This document shows, piece by piece, positions 27,430-38,064 of a DNA stretch of 64,000 nt (position 1 is the stretch's first letter; the number at the start of each line of letters is the position of its first letter). This stretch comes from Pseudomonas fluorescens (GTDB taxonomy: Bacteria; Pseudomonadota; Gammaproteobacteria; Pseudomonadales; Pseudomonadaceae), in assembly GCF_902497875.1 (NCBI RefSeq), contig NZ_CABVHY010000010.1, positions 153,741-217,740 on the forward strand, written 5' to 3'. The notes beneath the pieces were generated by a model. That model saw only the letters and a list, made by a program, of their open reading frames with translations. It did no database searches and was not told where the DNA came from. The position numbers were made by a program, and so were the translations under genes.

Positions 27430-29367
27430 ATGAGCGATAACAAGTCAAAAAACGATCATGAAGCCATGAAACCAGTGCAGGAGCCGGAATCGACCGGTCT
27501 CAGCCGTCGTGGTTTTCTCGGCACCACTGCCGCAGCCAGTGTCGCGCTGGCCGGTGCCTCGGCCCTTGGCAGCGTGGTATTCACCCGCGAAACCTGGGCG
27601 GCAGCGGCCAAGGACGCGCAATCGAAGATCCACGTGGGGCCGGGCGATCTGGACGATTACTATGGTTTCTGGAGTGGTGGCCACCAGGGCGAAGTGCGGA
27701 TCATGGGCATCCCGTCGATGCGCGAGCTGTTGCGCATTCCGGTGTTCAACATCGATTCTGCCACCGGCTGGGGCCTGACCAACGAAAGCAAGCGGATCAT
27801 GGGCGACAGCGCCAAATTCCTTAACGGCGACTGCCACCACCCGCACTTATCCATGACTGATGGCAAGTACGACGGTAAGTACCTGTTTATCAACGACAAA
27901 GCCAACAGCCGGGTCGCGCGCATCCGCCTGGATGTCATGAAATGCGACAAGATGCTCACCGTACCGAATGTGCAGGCCGTGCACGGTCTGCGTCTGCAGA
28001 AAATGCCGCACACCAAGTACGTATTCGCCAATGCCGAATTCGTCATTCCGCATCCCAATGACGGCAGCACCTTCGACCTGCAGGACAAAAACAGCTACAC
28101 CATGTTCAACGCCGTTGATGCCGAGAAAATGGAGATGGCGTTCCAGGTCATAGTCGACGGCAACCTGGACAACACCGATGCCGACTACACCGGCAAGTAT
28201 GCGGCTTCGACCTGCTACAACGCGGAGAAGGCCTACGACTTGGGCGGCATGATGCGCAATGAGCGCGACTGGGTGGTGGTCTTCAACATTCCGCGCATCG
28301 AGGCAGCGATCAAGGCCGGCAAGTTCATCACCCTGGGTGATTCGAAAGCTCCGGTGGTCGATGGTCGTAAAACCGAGGGCAAGGACAGCGAGTTCACCCG
28401 CTATATCCCGGTGCCGAAGAACCCGCATGGCATCAATATGTCGCCCGACGGCAAGTATTTCATCGCCGCCGGCAAGCTATCGCCCACCTGCACCATCATC
28501 GCCACCGCCAAGCTGGACGATCTGTTCGACGATAAACTCAAGGATCCGCGTGATGCTGTGGTCGGCGAGCCGGAACTGGGTCTGGGTCCGCTGCACACCA
28601 CCTTCGACGGCCGCGGCAATGCCTACACCACGCTGTTTATCGACAGCCAGGTGGTCAAGTGGAACATGGACGAAGCCGTTCGCGCCTACACTGGCGAAAA
28701 GGTCAACTACATCAAGCAAAAGCTCGACGTGCAGTACCAGCCGGGTCACAACCATGCCTCGCTGACCGAAACCAGCGAGGCTGACGGAAAATGGTTGATG
28801 GTCCTGAGCAAGTTCTCCAAGGACCGCTTCCTGCCGACCGGCCCATTGCACCCGGAAAACGATCAGTTGATCGATATCTCCGGCGACGAGATGAAACTAG
28901 TGCACGACGGCCCGGCCTTCGCCGAACCTCACGACTGCGTCATGGCCCGTCGCGACCAGATCCGGACCAAAAAAATCTGGGATCGCAACGACCCGTTTTT
29001 CGCCGAAACTGTAGCGATCGCTGCCAAGGACGGGATCAAGCTGGAAACCGACAACAAGGTCATACGCGACGGCAAGAAAGTGCGGGTCTACATGACCTCG
29101 ATGGCCCCGGCCTATGGTCTGCCGGAGTTCACCGTCAAACAGGGTGACGAGGTCACCGTGACCGTCACCAACATCGACAAGATTGAAGACGTGACCCATG
29201 GTTTCGTCATGACCAACCATGGCGTGAGCATGGAGATCAGTCCGCAACAGACGTCGTCCATCACCTTCACCGCCGACAAGGCCGGCCTGCATTGGTACTA
29301 CTGCAGCTGGTTCTGTCATGCGTTGCACATGGAAATGGTCGGCCGCATGCTGGTCGAGAAGGCCTGA
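27430..29367 (+). CDS. nosZ: Nitrous oxide reductase
   Basis: NosZ reduces N2O to N2 in the periplasm. The 645-residue precursor carries a Tat signal ([19 protein letters not shown]26-R27), which places it in the Tat-dependent clade I. The seven-bladed propeller provides histidines for the CuZ [4Cu:2S] centre, for example DCHHPH at 134-139 and EPHD. The C-terminal cupredoxin has the CuA ligands in [13 protein letters not shown]625, C629, H633 and M636. GGAGC precedes the ATG. It follows nosR by 76 bp and nosD follows 29 bp later. Confidence 0.97.
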   Translation: MSDNKSKNDHEAMKPVQEPESTGLSRRGFLGTTAAASVALAGASALGSVVFTRETWAAAAKDAQSKIHVGPGDLDDYYGFWSGGHQGEVRIMGIPSMRELLRIPVFNIDSATGWGLTNESKRIMGDSAKFLNGDCHHPHLSMTDGKYDGKYLFINDKANSRVARIRLDVMKCDKMLTVPNVQAVHGLRLQKMPHTKYVFANAEFVIPHPNDGSTFDLQDKNSYTMFNAVDAEKMEMAFQVIVDGNLDNTDADYTGKYAASTCYNAEKAYDLGGMMRNERDWVVVFNIPRIEAAIKAGKFITLGDSKAPVVDGRKTEGKDSEFTRYIPVPKNPHGINMSPDGKYFIAAGKLSPTCTIIATAKLDDLFDDKLKDPRDAVVGEPELGLGPLHTTFDGRGNAYTTLFIDSQVVKWNMDEAVRAYTGEKVNYIKQKLDVQYQPGHNHASLTETSEADGKWLMVLSKFSKDRFLPTGPLHPENDQLIDISGDEMKLVHDGPAFAEPHDCVMARRDQIRTKKIWDRNDPFFAETVAIAAKDGIKLETDNKVIRDGKKVRVYMTSMAPAYGLPEFTVKQGDEVTVTVTNIDKIEDVTHGFVMTNHGVSMEISPQQTSSITFTADKAGLHWYYCSWFCHALHMEMVGRMLVEKA

Positions 29368-29396
29368 CGGTAGTCCATCGTCAGGAGCGCAGGCCA

Positions 29397-30689
29397 ATGA
29401 CCCTATTCAAGCCAACCCCGATGAAGGTCATTGTGCTGGCGTCGCTGGTGACAGGTGGCAGCGCGCTGGCGGCAGTACAACCCATCACCACGCTGCCGTT
29501 GAAGCTGGACGCCGAGCAACGCTGGCACCTGCCGGCGGGGGAATACCGCGGCTCGTTTAGCGTCGATCAATCGATGCAGATTTTTTGTGAGCCGGGCGCG
29601 GTGATTCAGAGCGAGGGACAGGGCAACGCGCTGTTCATCAGCGCGCCCGACGTGCGGATCGAGGGGTGCACCTTGCTCGACTGGGGGCGCGACATGACGG
29701 CCATGAACTCGGCGATTTTCATCGGTCCCAAAGCCCGGGGGGCAGTGATACGCCATAACCGCATGAAAGGGCCAGGCTTCGGCATCTGGGTGGACAGCAC
29801 CCATGACGTCAGCGTGATCGACAACGATATCGAAGGCGACCCGAGTATTCGCTCCCAAGACCGCGGCAACGGCATTCATCTGTATGCCGTGCGCGGCGCT
29901 CGGGTGATCGGTAATCAGGTGCGGCTGACCCGCGACGGGATCTACATCGACACCTCTAACGGCAACCTGCTACAGGGCAATACCCTGGAAGACCTGCGCT
30001 ATGGCGTGCACTACATGTACTCCAACGACAACCAGTTGCTCGGCAACACCACCCGCCGCACACGCACCGGCTATGCCTTGATGCAGAGCCGCAAGCTGAC
30101 GGTGATTGGCAACCGCTCCGAGCAGGATCAGAACTATGGCATCCTGATGAACTTCATCACCTATTCCGAACTGCGCGACAACTTCGTCAGCGAAGTACGC
30201 GACGGCTCGACCGGCGACAGCATGATCAGCGGTGCCGAGGGCAAGGCGCTCTTCATTTACAACTCGCTGTTCAATGTCATCGAACACAATCACTTCGAGC
30301 GCAGCGCCGTGGGTATTCACCTCACCGCAGGCTCCGAAGACAACCGGATCGTCGATAATGCCTTTGTCGGCAACCAAAGACAGGTCAAGTACGTCGCCAC
30401 CCGTTTGCAGGAATGGTCGGCTGACGGCCACGGCAACTACTGGAGCGATTACCTGGGCTGGGATCGCAACAACGATGCGGTGGGCGACGTGATCTACGAG
30501 CCCAACGACAACGTCGACCGTCTGCTGTGGCTGTACCCACAGGTGCGGCTGTTGATGAATAGCCCAAGCATTGAAGTACTGCGTTGGGTCCAGCGCAGCT
30601 TTCCGGTGACGAAATCGCCTGGGGTCAAAGACAGTTTCCCGTTGATGAACCTTCCGACCACGCCTCAGACACAGCGGCCGACCTTATGA
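29397..30689 (+). CDS. nosD: NosD, periplasmic copper-site maturation protein
   Basis: I chose the ATG at 29397 ([20 protein letters not shown]), giving 430 residues with a signal peptide ending at ALA. The body is a right-handed beta-helix with many NxxxxNxxG-like turns ([40 protein letters not shown]), as in the carbohydrate-binding/CASH family to which NosD belongs. With NosF and NosY it is required for CuZ assembly in NosZ. It overlaps nosF by 4 bp. A longer frame beginning in nosZ is rejected. Confidence 0.95.
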   Translation: MTLFKPTPMKVIVLASLVTGGSALAAVQPITTLPLKLDAEQRWHLPAGEYRGSFSVDQSMQIFCEPGAVIQSEGQGNALFISAPDVRIEGCTLLDWGRDMTAMNSAIFIGPKARGAVIRHNRMKGPGFGIWVDSTHDVSVIDNDIEGDPSIRSQDRGNGIHLYAVRGARVIGNQVRLTRDGIYIDTSNGNLLQGNTLEDLRYGVHYMYSNDNQLLGNTTRRTRTGYALMQSRKLTVIGNRSEQDQNYGILMNFITYSELRDNFVSEVRDGSTGDSMISGAEGKALFIYNSLFNVIEHNHFERSAVGIHLTAGSEDNRIVDNAFVGNQRQVKYVATRLQEWSADGHGNYWSDYLGWDRNNDAVGDVIYEPNDNVDRLLWLYPQVRLLMNSPSIEVLRWVQRSFPVTKSPGVKDSFPLMNLPTTPQTQRPTL

Positions 30690-31609
30690 ATCCAGTCAAG
30701 ATCGAAGGCGTAAGCCAGCGTTACGGCCGCATGACCGTGTTGCACGATCTGACCCTGAGTTTGGGTGAAGGCGAGGTGCTGGGCTTGTTTGGCCACAATG
30801 GTGCGGGCAAGACCACGGTGATGAAACTGATCCTTGGCCTGCTCAAGGCCAGTGCCGGTCAGGTGCACGTACTCGGTTGCCGACCCGCACAGACCGAGGT
30901 GCGTCGCCAGCTAGGCTACCTGCCGGAAAACGTGACGTTCTACCCGCAACTCACCGGCCGCGAAACCCTGCGCTATTTCGCCCGACTCAAGGGGGCCGCG
31001 TTGTCGCAAGTGAGCGAGTTGCTGGAACAGGTCGGTCTTGCCGACGCCGCGGACCGTCGGGTGAAAACCTACTCCAAGGGTATGCGTCAGCGTCTGGGCC
31101 TGGCTCAGGCAGTTCTCGGCGAGCCACGTTTGCTGCTGCTGGACGAACCTACTGTCGGCCTCGATCCCATCGCTACCCAGGAGCTTTATCTGTTGGTCGA
31201 CCGTCTGCGCCAGCAGGGCACCAGCATCATTCTTTGTTCCCATGTGTTGGCGGGGGTCGAAGCGCATATCAACCGCGCGGCGATTTTGGCCAATGGTTGC
31301 TTGCGGGCGATTGGCAGTCTGGCCAGGCTGCGCGAAGAAGCCGACCTGCCAGCACGTATCCGCGCCAGCGGTCTGTCTGGACGCGAGCAGTGGTTGCAGC
31401 GCTGGAATGCCGCAGGTCATAGCGCCAAGGCCATGGGCGGCAGCGGGGTCGAGGTGATGGCGGCCAACGGCCACAAAGTCGATTTGCTCAGCCAGTTGTT
31501 CCGCGAGGACCAACCGCAGGATATCGAGATACTGCAACCGTCCCTCGAGGACCTTTACGGCTACTACATGAGTCGTGCCACCATCGACACAGAAGGCGCT
31601 CATCCATGA
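30686..31609 (+). CDS. nosF: NosF, ABC ATPase for NosZ maturation
   Basis: This 307-residue ABC ATPase starts with [20 protein letters not shown]. It has Walker [11 protein letters not shown], the signature [13 protein letters not shown] and Walker [14 protein letters not shown]. It energises the NosDFY complex that delivers sulfur or otherwise helps build the CuZ centre. The ATG overlaps the nosD stop and its end overlaps nosY by 4 bp, giving tight translational coupling. Confidence 0.95.
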   Translation: MNPVKIEGVSQRYGRMTVLHDLTLSLGEGEVLGLFGHNGAGKTTVMKLILGLLKASAGQVHVLGCRPAQTEVRRQLGYLPENVTFYPQLTGRETLRYFARLKGAALSQVSELLEQVGLADAADRRVKTYSKGMRQRLGLAQAVLGEPRLLLLDEPTVGLDPIATQELYLLVDRLRQQGTSIILCSHVLAGVEAHINRAAILANGCLRAIGSLARLREEADLPARIRASGLSGREQWLQRWNAAGHSAKAMGGSGVEVMAANGHKVDLLSQLFREDQPQDIEILQPSLEDLYGYYMSRATIDTEGAHP

Positions 31610-32436
31610 AGCAGATCTGGAGCATCGCCAGCAAGGAGTTCAGCGACGGGATGCGCAATCGCTGGCTGCTGGCGATCAGTCTGTTGTTCGCTATTCTGGC
31701 GGTGGGTATCGCCTGGCTTGGCGCGGCTGCGTCCGGGCAAGTGGGCTTCACCTCGATTCCCGCAACCATCGCCAGCCTCGCCAGCCTGGCGACCTTCCTG
31801 ATGCCGCTGATCGCTCTGCTGTTGGCTTACGATGCCATCGTCGGCGAGGACGAGGGTGGCACGCTGATGCTGCTCCTGACCTATCCCCTGGGACGCGGGC
31901 AAATCCTGCTGGGAAAGTTTGTCGGTCACGGGTTAATCCTGGCCCTGGCCACGCTCATCGGTTTTGGCTGTGCCGCGTTGGCTATTGCCTTGCTGGTCGC
32001 TGATGTCGAGTTGGGAATGCTGTTCTGGGCGTTCGGTCGCTTCATGGTCTCCTCCACGCTGCTGGGCTGGGTGTTCCTGGCGCTGGCTTACGTGCTGAGC
32101 AGCAAGGCCAGCGAAAAATCCAGCGCAGCCGGAATGGCGCTGGGCGTGTGGTTCCTGTTTGTGTTGGTGTTTGACCTGGCACTGCTGGCGTTGCTGGTCC
32201 TCAGCAAAGGCCGGTTCAACCCGGACCTGTTGCCCTGGTTATTGCTGCTCAACCCTACTGACGTCTATCGCTTGATCAACCTTTCCGGTTTCGAGGGCAG
32301 CGGCAATGCCGTCGGCCTTATGGCGTTGAGCAGCGATCTGCCGGTGCCGGGTTCAATGTTGTGGGGCTGCCTGCTGCTTTGGGTCGGCGTTCTGCTGCTG
32401 TTGGCTTACTGGATGTTTCGCCGTCGGCTGACCTGA
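31606..32436 (+). CDS. nosY: NosY, ABC permease for NosZ maturation
   Basis: This 276-residue inner-membrane protein has about six hydrophobic helices and opens with [20 protein letters not shown], the cytosolic elbow typical of ABC-2 permeases. With NosF it forms the transporter that acts with NosD. It overlaps nosF by 4 bp and is followed by nosL after 23 bp. Confidence 0.95.
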   Translation: MKQIWSIASKEFSDGMRNRWLLAISLLFAILAVGIAWLGAAASGQVGFTSIPATIASLASLATFLMPLIALLLAYDAIVGEDEGGTLMLLLTYPLGRGQILLGKFVGHGLILALATLIGFGCAALAIALLVADVELGMLFWAFGRFMVSSTLLGWVFLALAYVLSSKASEKSSAAGMALGVWFLFVLVFDLALLALLVLSKGRFNPDLLPWLLLLNPTDVYRLINLSGFEGSGNAVGLMALSSDLPVPGSMLWGCLLLWVGVLLLLAYWMFRRRLT

Positions 32437-32459
32437 TTTTCCAAGCTCGGGAGATTCAA

Positions 32460-32972
32460 ATGAACACTTTGTACCTGACCGGGGCCCGTGTCCTGGTCGT
32501 CATCATTACCTGTTTGGGATTGGCGGCGTGCAACGATCACGCAGAGGAAAAGCAAACCCTTGGGCCCGTGGCCTTCCATCAGAGTGACGAGTGTCATGTC
32601 TGCGGGATGGTCATCGCCGACTTTCCGGGCCCCAAAGGTCAGGTCGTGGAAAAAGGCACGGTCAAGAAATTCTGCTCCACCGCGGAAATGCTCGGATGGT
32701 GGCTTCAGCCAGAGAATCACCGCACCGATGCGAAGTTGTATGTCCACGACATGGGGAAAAGTGCCTGGGAGAAACCTGACGACCATTATCTGATTGACGC
32801 AACCAAAGCCTACTATGTCGTCGGCACTCGGCTTAAAGGTTCCATGGGCGTCGTTCTTGCGTCATTTTCCGAGGAGACGGCTGCGGACAAGCTGGCCAGT
32901 GAACAGGGCGGCAGGGTACTGCGCTTTGAAGAGATCGACCTGGCCCTGTTGCAGCAAGCTCCTGCGATGTAG
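32460..32972 (+). CDS. nosL: NosL, copper-chaperone lipoprotein
   Basis: The ATG at 32460 gives 170 residues with a lipoprotein signal (VVIITCLGLAAC, lipobox LAAC). The mature part has the NosL signature ECHVCGMVIADFPGPKGQVV, in which Cys and Met bind Cu(I). NosL delivers copper to NosD/NosZ at the outer leaflet of the periplasm. TCGGGAGA lies upstream as ribosome site. It ends the operon and converges on a cytochrome c gene. Confidence 0.95.
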   Translation: MNTLYLTGARVLVVIITCLGLAACNDHAEEKQTLGPVAFHQSDECHVCGMVIADFPGPKGQVVEKGTVKKFCSTAEMLGWWLQPENHRTDAKLYVHDMGKSAWEKPDDHYLIDATKAYYVVGTRLKGSMGVVLASFSEETAADKLASEQGGRVLRFEEIDLALLQQAPAM

Positions 32973-33049
32973 CAGGCCAGCATTGCGGCTTGAAATTTCC
33001 CGGGTCGGGAAGGGGCAAGACACAATGCCCGCAGTTGCTACCGGTAATC

Positions 33050-33364
33050 TTATTTCAGCGTTAGAATCCAGTCAGCCAGAATCTTGGCTTCTTCGTCGGT
33101 CACTTGGTTGGCCGGCATGGGTATCGCACCCCATTTGCCGGTGCTGCCTTCTTTGATGCTCTTGACCAAGGTGGCGGAAGCATCGGCCTGACCGGCGTAT
33201 TTGGCAGCCACTTCCTTGTACCCTGGACCAACCATTTTGGCGTCGATGGTATGGCAGGCAACACAGGTTTTGCTCTTGAAGAGCGTCTCGCCGTCAACGG
33301 CCATGGCCGATTGCAGGGTCAGCGCTGCACCCAGGGCTAGCAGTGGAGCAAGAATTCTTTTCAT
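33050..33364 (-). CDS. Periplasmic class I cytochrome c
   Basis: This 104-residue protein has a signal peptide ([20 protein letters not shown], then MA), one haem motif CVACH, and the distal Met region [20 protein letters not shown]. This is the c551/c5-like fold of about 80 mature residues. Such cytochromes carry electrons from bc1 to nitrite, NO or N2O reductases. The position between nos and nor genes supports that role. It is convergent with nosL, 77 bp apart, and is separately transcribed. Confidence 0.92.
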   Translation of the reverse strand: MKRILAPLLALGAALTLQSAMAVDGETLFKSKTCVACHTIDAKMVGPGYKEVAAKYAGQADASATLVKSIKEGSTGKWGAIPMPANQVTDEEAKILADWILTLK

Positions 33365-33758
33365 TGTTGATTCCTCAGGCTACGGAGCAGGTTCGAAACG
33401 TCCCGCTTCCGGTTCAGGGTAAACTCAATTCAAGATGACGGCACATCTTCATGCCTCTGGCATGTTCCTCTCGGCCGGATCTTCAGAACGATCGTCCTCT
33501 CAATGTTTCAACGAATCATATAGACCGGGATCGTCAGAATCTTGTGGCTCCTCTGAACCAAGCTCTGGCTTAGATGGAACAGAACCTTGAGTTTGATCTT
33601 CGAAACTCGAATCGTTCGATATACCATCTCGCTGTAGGTCCAGCTTTTCCGGGCCTATTAGATTTGACTTCCGTATTTGCGCAGGGTGCGTTCGAGAGGA
33701 TGAGCGGGCACACTAAGGGAGGCTTTACGGTGGTCATCTCGCCACTACCAAAACTGGA
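33365..33758. other. Upstream region of the cytochrome c gene
   Basis: About 390 bp without a supportable gene. A 65-codon plus-strand frame (33574-33771) has no motif and overlaps the end of a minus-strand gene. The cytochrome c promoter must lie at the left part. Confidence 0.35.
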
Positions 33759-34182
33759 CTACGCCGCTTGAGGGGCATTTCCTCGGCTATGTGGTGTTTC
33801 GGATGGAGAAAACACGATGATGGTGGACGACCCTTCTACGCACGCTCCGATCAAGCTAGCATAAATCACGGCAACCTTTTTGCTCTCTTCTAGCAATTCC
33901 TTGGATTCCTCGACCAATTCTCCATAGCCACGCATTACAGATTTTTTCGTTATGATCGGCTCGATTTTTGCTATGGAGATACGTTGGTTCGCTTGTCTGG
34001 CTCATCACTTTTGAAGATTGATCCTTTTGATGGATCGAATCTGAGCCCACAGGTGTTTGCGCAATTACCGGTGCCGTGCGGTCACTCAATAGTAACACCA
34101 AGATCAGAAATACAAAGGCAGCAAATACAGGGAAAGATCCGAACCATAAAACCATGCGGCGTCGGTGCTGATCTTCGTTCAT
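33759..34182 (-). pseudogene. Frameshifted single-pass membrane protein
   Basis: From ATG at 34182 the frame reads MNEDQHRRRMVLWFGSFPVF and a membrane helix AAFVFLILVLLL, then a periplasmic stretch to NRADHNEK. At a run of six A (about 33944-33949) a one-base shift gives SVMRGYGELVEESKELLEES then KKVAVIYASLIGACVEGSST and a stop at 33759, which is the more coherent continuation. The unshifted frame ends at 33856. Either an indel broke the gene or the run slips. No family recognised. Confidence 0.45.
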
Positions 34183-34428
34183 CCGTGCTAATCCTTTGCA
34201 GCTTGATAGCTGCCACATGACAAGATTGCCACCAATGTAGATCTATTGTTGATGATTACCAATTCATAACCCACCTGGTTTTAAGAGCATTGCCGCAGTT
34301 CTTGCACGCTGAGGCACGTACATTTCTGCCGTGGAAACCGAAGCCGACCATTTCAACACAACGGCCAAAAGGGGGCACTCTAAAAAGTCTAGAGAAGCCG
34401 AGCCGATTCATTGCGTTGATCCAACGTC

Positions 34429-35136
34429 CTAGGTGGATTTTCGAAACAGCTCTTGGCGAATTTTCCCGATGGCTCCCATGGGATTGAGCCCCTTGGGGCA
34501 GACCCAAGAGCAGTTGCCGATGCTACGGCAACGGAACAAGCTGAACGGGTCCTCCAGCCGCTCTAGCCGTTCCACCGTGGCCTGATCGCGGCTGTCGGTG
34601 ATGAAACGCCAAGCTTGCAACAGCCCGGCTGGACCTACGTACTTTTCCGGGTTCCACCACCAGGATGGACATTGCGAGGAACAGCAACCACAGAGAATGC
34701 ATTCATACAGCCCATCGAGCTTAGCGCGCTCCTCGGGGGACTGGAGACGCTCGATGGCCGGTGCTGGCTCGTGGTTGATCAGCCATGGCTTGATGCTCTC
34801 GTACTGTTTAAAGAAGAGACTCTGGTCGACTACCAGATCGCGGATGACCGGCATGCCGGGCAAAGGTCTGATGATCAGTATGCTGGCCGTGCCCAGCGCC
34901 TCCGAAACAGGCGTGATGCAAGCCAGTCTGTTCTTGCCGTTGATATTCATGCCATCCGAACCGCAAACACCCTCCCGACAGGAGCGCCGGTAGACCAGTG
35001 TCTGATCTGCCTCGTGCAGGAACTCCAATGCATCCAGCACCATTCGCCCTCGGAACTCCTCGGGCAACGACAACGACTGCATCCAAGGCGACCGTTCTTG
35101 TTCCGGGTGGTATCGATATACCTGTACTTCAATCAT
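34429..35136 (-). CDS. SdhB-like succinate dehydrogenase/fumarate reductase iron-sulfur protein
   Basis: This 235-residue protein is full length for SdhB. The [2Fe-2S] cluster site is CREGVCGSD with C53, C58 and Asp61, plus C73. The [4Fe-4S] and [3Fe-4S] sites are CILCGCCSSQC and CRSIGNCSWVCPKGLNP. In complex II it passes electrons from the flavoprotein to quinone. Oddly, no sdhA, sdhC or sdhD is adjacent: upstream is non-coding sequence and the norQ wreck. It is therefore an orphan subunit, perhaps a relic of a second complex or an electron-transfer protein recruited to denitrification. All cluster ligands are intact. Confidence 0.9.
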   Translation of the reverse strand: MIEVQVYRYHPEQERSPWMQSLSLPEEFRGRMVLDALEFLHEADQTLVYRRSCREGVCGSDGMNINGKNRLACITPVSEALGTASILIIRPLPGMPVIRDLVVDQSLFFKQYESIKPWLINHEPAPAIERLQSPEERAKLDGLYECILCGCCSSQCPSWWWNPEKYVGPAGLLQAWRFITDSRDQATVERLERLEDPFSLFRCRSIGNCSWVCPKGLNPMGAIGKIRQELFRKST

Positions 35137-35504
35137 GGCTCATTTCTCCTCCACCGATTACGACGAGAGTGGACAGCACCTGGATCCGGTAAGCGCACGG
35201 CGACCACATCCAGTCGATCAGGAAAACTCCTCACGTGGAGCATAGACGTTGATGACGTCAGAGCGAATTTGCATCCGGCGCGAGCTTACGAGGCGGACGG
35301 TGAAGCGTCGCTGACAGACAACCCGCTTCCTTAGACTGTGCGACGCATCGGCGCGGGGACGTTGACCCTTCCTCTGCTGCTTCGGCTCGTAACCAGATTG
35401 GTCCGGTTTCATCTGACGCGCACGCAAGTGCGGCCGGATGCTTCGCACCTTGGTTTCGACCTGAACGGGCTGCACCAGAGCGGAACTCCTTCGCGCACCG
35501 CTCA
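35137..35504. other. Degenerate region between sdhB-like gene and norQ relic
   Basis: About 370 bp with short frames on both strands but no recognisable protein. It may be worn-out norQ/norD sequence; I could not match it. Confidence 0.35.
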
Positions 35505-35811
35505 GGTCAGCGGGCCTTCCGCCCAATGGGTGCCTTGATGACCGATCAGGAAGCGCCCGACCAGGTCGCTGGCACTCAAATCGTCATGGCAGTAATAGTG
35601 ATCAAGGGACGTTTAGCCGTCAGGCCATGTGTTCGACAAAGCGGGTCTTGCCACACCCGGTGGGGCCTTTGAGCATGATCGCCAGTTGCCGGGCGTGACA
35701 CTGCTCGAAGATCGCCACCTCGTCGCCGCAGGGTTGGTAATAGGGTTCGGCTTGCGGCAATGCGGATTCTGCGGCCGGCAGTTCCTGCTGCATCAGAGAA
35801 CAATCCATCAC
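35505..35811 (-). pseudogene. norQ: norQ remnant (AAA ATPase for NO reductase activation)
   Basis: Starting at 35811 the frame reads [20 protein letters not shown], then [20 protein letters not shown] and the Walker [16 protein letters not shown], followed by TGA where Trp (TGG) is expected. Beyond the stop and after frame changes I can still read RLNVPLITIT and [20 protein letters not shown] and PLT, a MoxR/NorQ/CbbQ sequence. Walker B and everything later is missing. The start overlaps the norB stop by 4 bp, showing it was the next gene of the nor operon. NorQ with NorD inserts the non-haem iron of NorB. Confidence 0.82.
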
Positions 35812-37184
35812 AACGCTGCACCTGATGCTCGAGGCGTATCCAGAACCGGATCGGCTTCATCGACATTGAATTGCGGCGCATGGCGGAAGAAATCGAAGAT
35901 AAACAGCCCGACACCCAGGCTGAACATCGACGCCGTGGCTACCAGCATCAGGAAATGCACCTGGATTTTCAGCTGCACATCCAGATAGCCCATGCCGAGA
36001 ATGCGTTCCAGGTACACCTGAGCGATGCCCGCGGTGGCAAATGACAGGGTCATGCCGAACATGCCTCCCAGCTGCAACCAGAATGCCCAGTAACCGATGC
36101 TGCTTTCCTCCACCGGACGACGGGTCATGCCCGGCAGCGCATAGGTAATCATCGCCAGGACAATCATGACGTAGGCCCCATAAAACGCGGCATGGCCATG
36201 CATGGCAGTGATCAGGGTGCCGTGGGTCCATTTGTTGACGTCGGGAAAGGTGTGAGCCAGACCCAGCAGGCCAGCGCCAAACATGGTGAACAGCGCGCTG
36301 CCCATGGTCCAGTGCAAGGCCAGTTTGTTGGGGTGAGAGAGGCCGGAGCGGCGCATCGCGTTGTAGGCATAAATCGCCATGCCGACCAGCGCCATGGGTT
36401 CAAGGGCACTGAAGAAGCCGCCCAGTGGAAGCCAGTAATGGGGCACGCCGATCCAGTAATAATGGTGGGCGGTGCCGAGGATGCCGGCAATGAACACCAG
36501 GCCGACGATCACGTACAGCCACTTCTCCATAACCTCGCGATCAGCGCCCGACAGTCTGATCAGCAGATAGGCCAGAAAGCCGCCCTGGATCATCTCCCAG
36601 ACACCCTCGACCCACAGGTGAATCGTCCACCAGCGGTAGTAGATGGACACCACGTAGTTTTCATAATGTAGCAGCGCCGGCAGATAAAGCACCGCGGCAC
36701 TGGCCAGTCCCAGCAGCAGAACGCCTTCAGTGGCCGTGAAACGCCCGGCTTTCCTGATGGTCATGCCGATGTTGTAGAGAAACATCAGCATGCAGATGAC
36801 GATCACGATCTTGTGCGGCAGCGGTTGTTCGAGCAGTTTGTTCCCCGTGCCATATCCGAACAGGTATCCCAGGACGGCGGTGACGCCCATGGCCGTCCAC
36901 AATCCGAGCTGGATATAGGCCAGTTTGGTGCTGTGCAACTCGCCACGTGATTCGTCCGGCACCATCCAGTAGGTGGCGCCCATGAAACCGGTCAGCACCC
37001 AGACGATCAACAGATTGGTATGAATCGACTTGGTGACATCGAATGGCAGCAAGTCAAGCAGCGGGTCCGGCCCCAGGTATTTGGCCGCCGAAAGTAAGCC
37101 GAATACCAATTGCAGACCGAACAGCACCATGGCAACGGCGAAGTACCAGTAAGCGACGGATTGAGATCTGTAGCGCATGGTCAT
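35808..37184 (-). CDS. norB: Nitric oxide reductase subunit B
   Basis: NorB is the catalytic subunit that reduces 2 NO to N2O. This 458-residue, 12-helix protein keeps all metal ligands in the expected order. Low-spin haem b ligands are H55 and H331. Haem b3 uses H329. FeB ligands are H189, H240 and H241, with glutamate E193 in [13 protein letters not shown]. The channel glutamate E262 is also present. The motifs are [10 protein letters not shown] and [12 protein letters not shown]. It lies 9 bp after norC. Although norQ is ruined, norB itself looks functional. Confidence 0.96.
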   Translation of the reverse strand: MTMRYRSQSVAYWYFAVAMVLFGLQLVFGLLSAAKYLGPDPLLDLLPFDVTKSIHTNLLIVWVLTGFMGATYWMVPDESRGELHSTKLAYIQLGLWTAMGVTAVLGYLFGYGTGNKLLEQPLPHKIVIVICMLMFLYNIGMTIRKAGRFTATEGVLLLGLASAAVLYLPALLHYENYVVSIYYRWWTIHLWVEGVWEMIQGGFLAYLLIRLSGADREVMEKWLYVIVGLVFIAGILGTAHHYYWIGVPHYWLPLGGFFSALEPMALVGMAIYAYNAMRRSGLSHPNKLALHWTMGSALFTMFGAGLLGLAHTFPDVNKWTHGTLITAMHGHAAFYGAYVMIVLAMITYALPGMTRRPVEESSIGYWAFWLQLGGMFGMTLSFATAGIAQVYLERILGMGYLDVQLKIQVHFLMLVATASMFSLGVGLFIFDFFRHAPQFNVDEADPVLDTPRASGAAL

Positions 37185-37193
37185 CCCCTTTGA

Positions 37194-38054
37194 TTACTGG
37201 AACGACGCCAGATAGGCGACCAGTTGATTGATCTGTTCGGGCGTTAGCGATTTGGCGAAGGTGTCCGGCATGAAGGACATGCCGCTGGCGGAATACATGT
37301 CGCCCGGATGCAGGTAGGCGCTCGGCGCGACGATCGATTCGCGGATGAAGCTTTCGACGTCCTTGGCCTTGCCCTTGTAGTCAGGCGAGGCGATGACCTG
37401 TTTGGCTCGGATGGCCAACCCGGCCATTGTCGGCCCGGCGAGATTGACCCCCGGTGCAATCGAATGGCAAGCGCTGCACACCGGTGTCGCGGTGGTTCGA
37501 AACAGCGCCTCGCCCAAGGCGATCGGATCTTCCTTGTCTGACACCGGACGGGCGGCGGGTGGCTGGTCGCCGCCGGCGACCACGTTCTGCTGCGCCACGG
37601 TGAGGTCCATGCCGGGAATCGACGTGCCAGTCACCAGAATCGGCCGCGGCGGCCAGCCTTGATTGTCGACCTTGCTCACCCAATCCATGAAGGCGATCAA
37701 CGCTGCGATTTCTTCGTCATTGAGATTCAGGTTCGGCATCAATCGGCGGTGGCGTTGCTCGTCATAAAACTTTGAGGGATCTTTGAGGAATGCCGTGAGA
37801 TAAGGGGCGCCGCGCAGCTGGGTGATTTTGGTCAGGTCCGGGGCGTAATACGCACCTTCGCCAAACAAAGTGTGGCAATTGATGCAGTTGTATTCGTGCC
37901 ATACATCCTTGCCGCGAGTGACCTCGGGCGTGATCTGCTGTGCATTGGTCAGAGTCGGGAATTGTCGATGGCTATCGACCGTCATCCCCAGAAATACCAC
38001 CGTGGCAATGGCAGTCGATATCAGCGCGAACGAGCGTGTTTGACGTTTGTTCAT
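37194..38054 (-). CDS. norC: NorC-like subunit with two haem c domains
   Basis: The ATG at 38054 (MNKRQTRSFALISTAIATVV) gives 286 residues, about twice the usual NorC length of about 146. Residues 1 to about 150 are an ordinary NorC: one membrane anchor, haem motif CINCHTLFGEG, and DEEIAALIAFMDWVSKVDNQ with GWPPRP. A second cytochrome c domain follows, with CSACHSIAPGVNLAGP and a distal Met region ending in LTPEQINQLVAYLASF. It looks like a fusion of NorC with a donor cytochrome. It passes electrons to NorB. The upstream in-frame ATG lies in the small membrane peptide gene and is rejected. Confidence 0.9.
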   Translation of the reverse strand: MNKRQTRSFALISTAIATVVFLGMTVDSHRQFPTLTNAQQITPEVTRGKDVWHEYNCINCHTLFGEGAYYAPDLTKITQLRGAPYLTAFLKDPSKFYDEQRHRRLMPNLNLNDEEIAALIAFMDWVSKVDNQGWPPRPILVTGTSIPGMDLTVAQQNVVAGGDQPPAARPVSDKEDPIALGEALFRTTATPVCSACHSIAPGVNLAGPTMAGLAIRAKQVIASPDYKGKAKDVESFIRESIVAPSAYLHPGDMYSASGMSFMPDTFAKSLTPEQINQLVAYLASFQ

Positions 38055-38064
38055 TGCGATTTCC

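Noticed and set aside
25260..27443. A 727-residue open frame on the minus strand
   Set aside because: It is the antisense shadow of nosR, which has full domain and motif support; the shadow is rich in His/Asp/Gly in the pattern of high-GC antisense frames.
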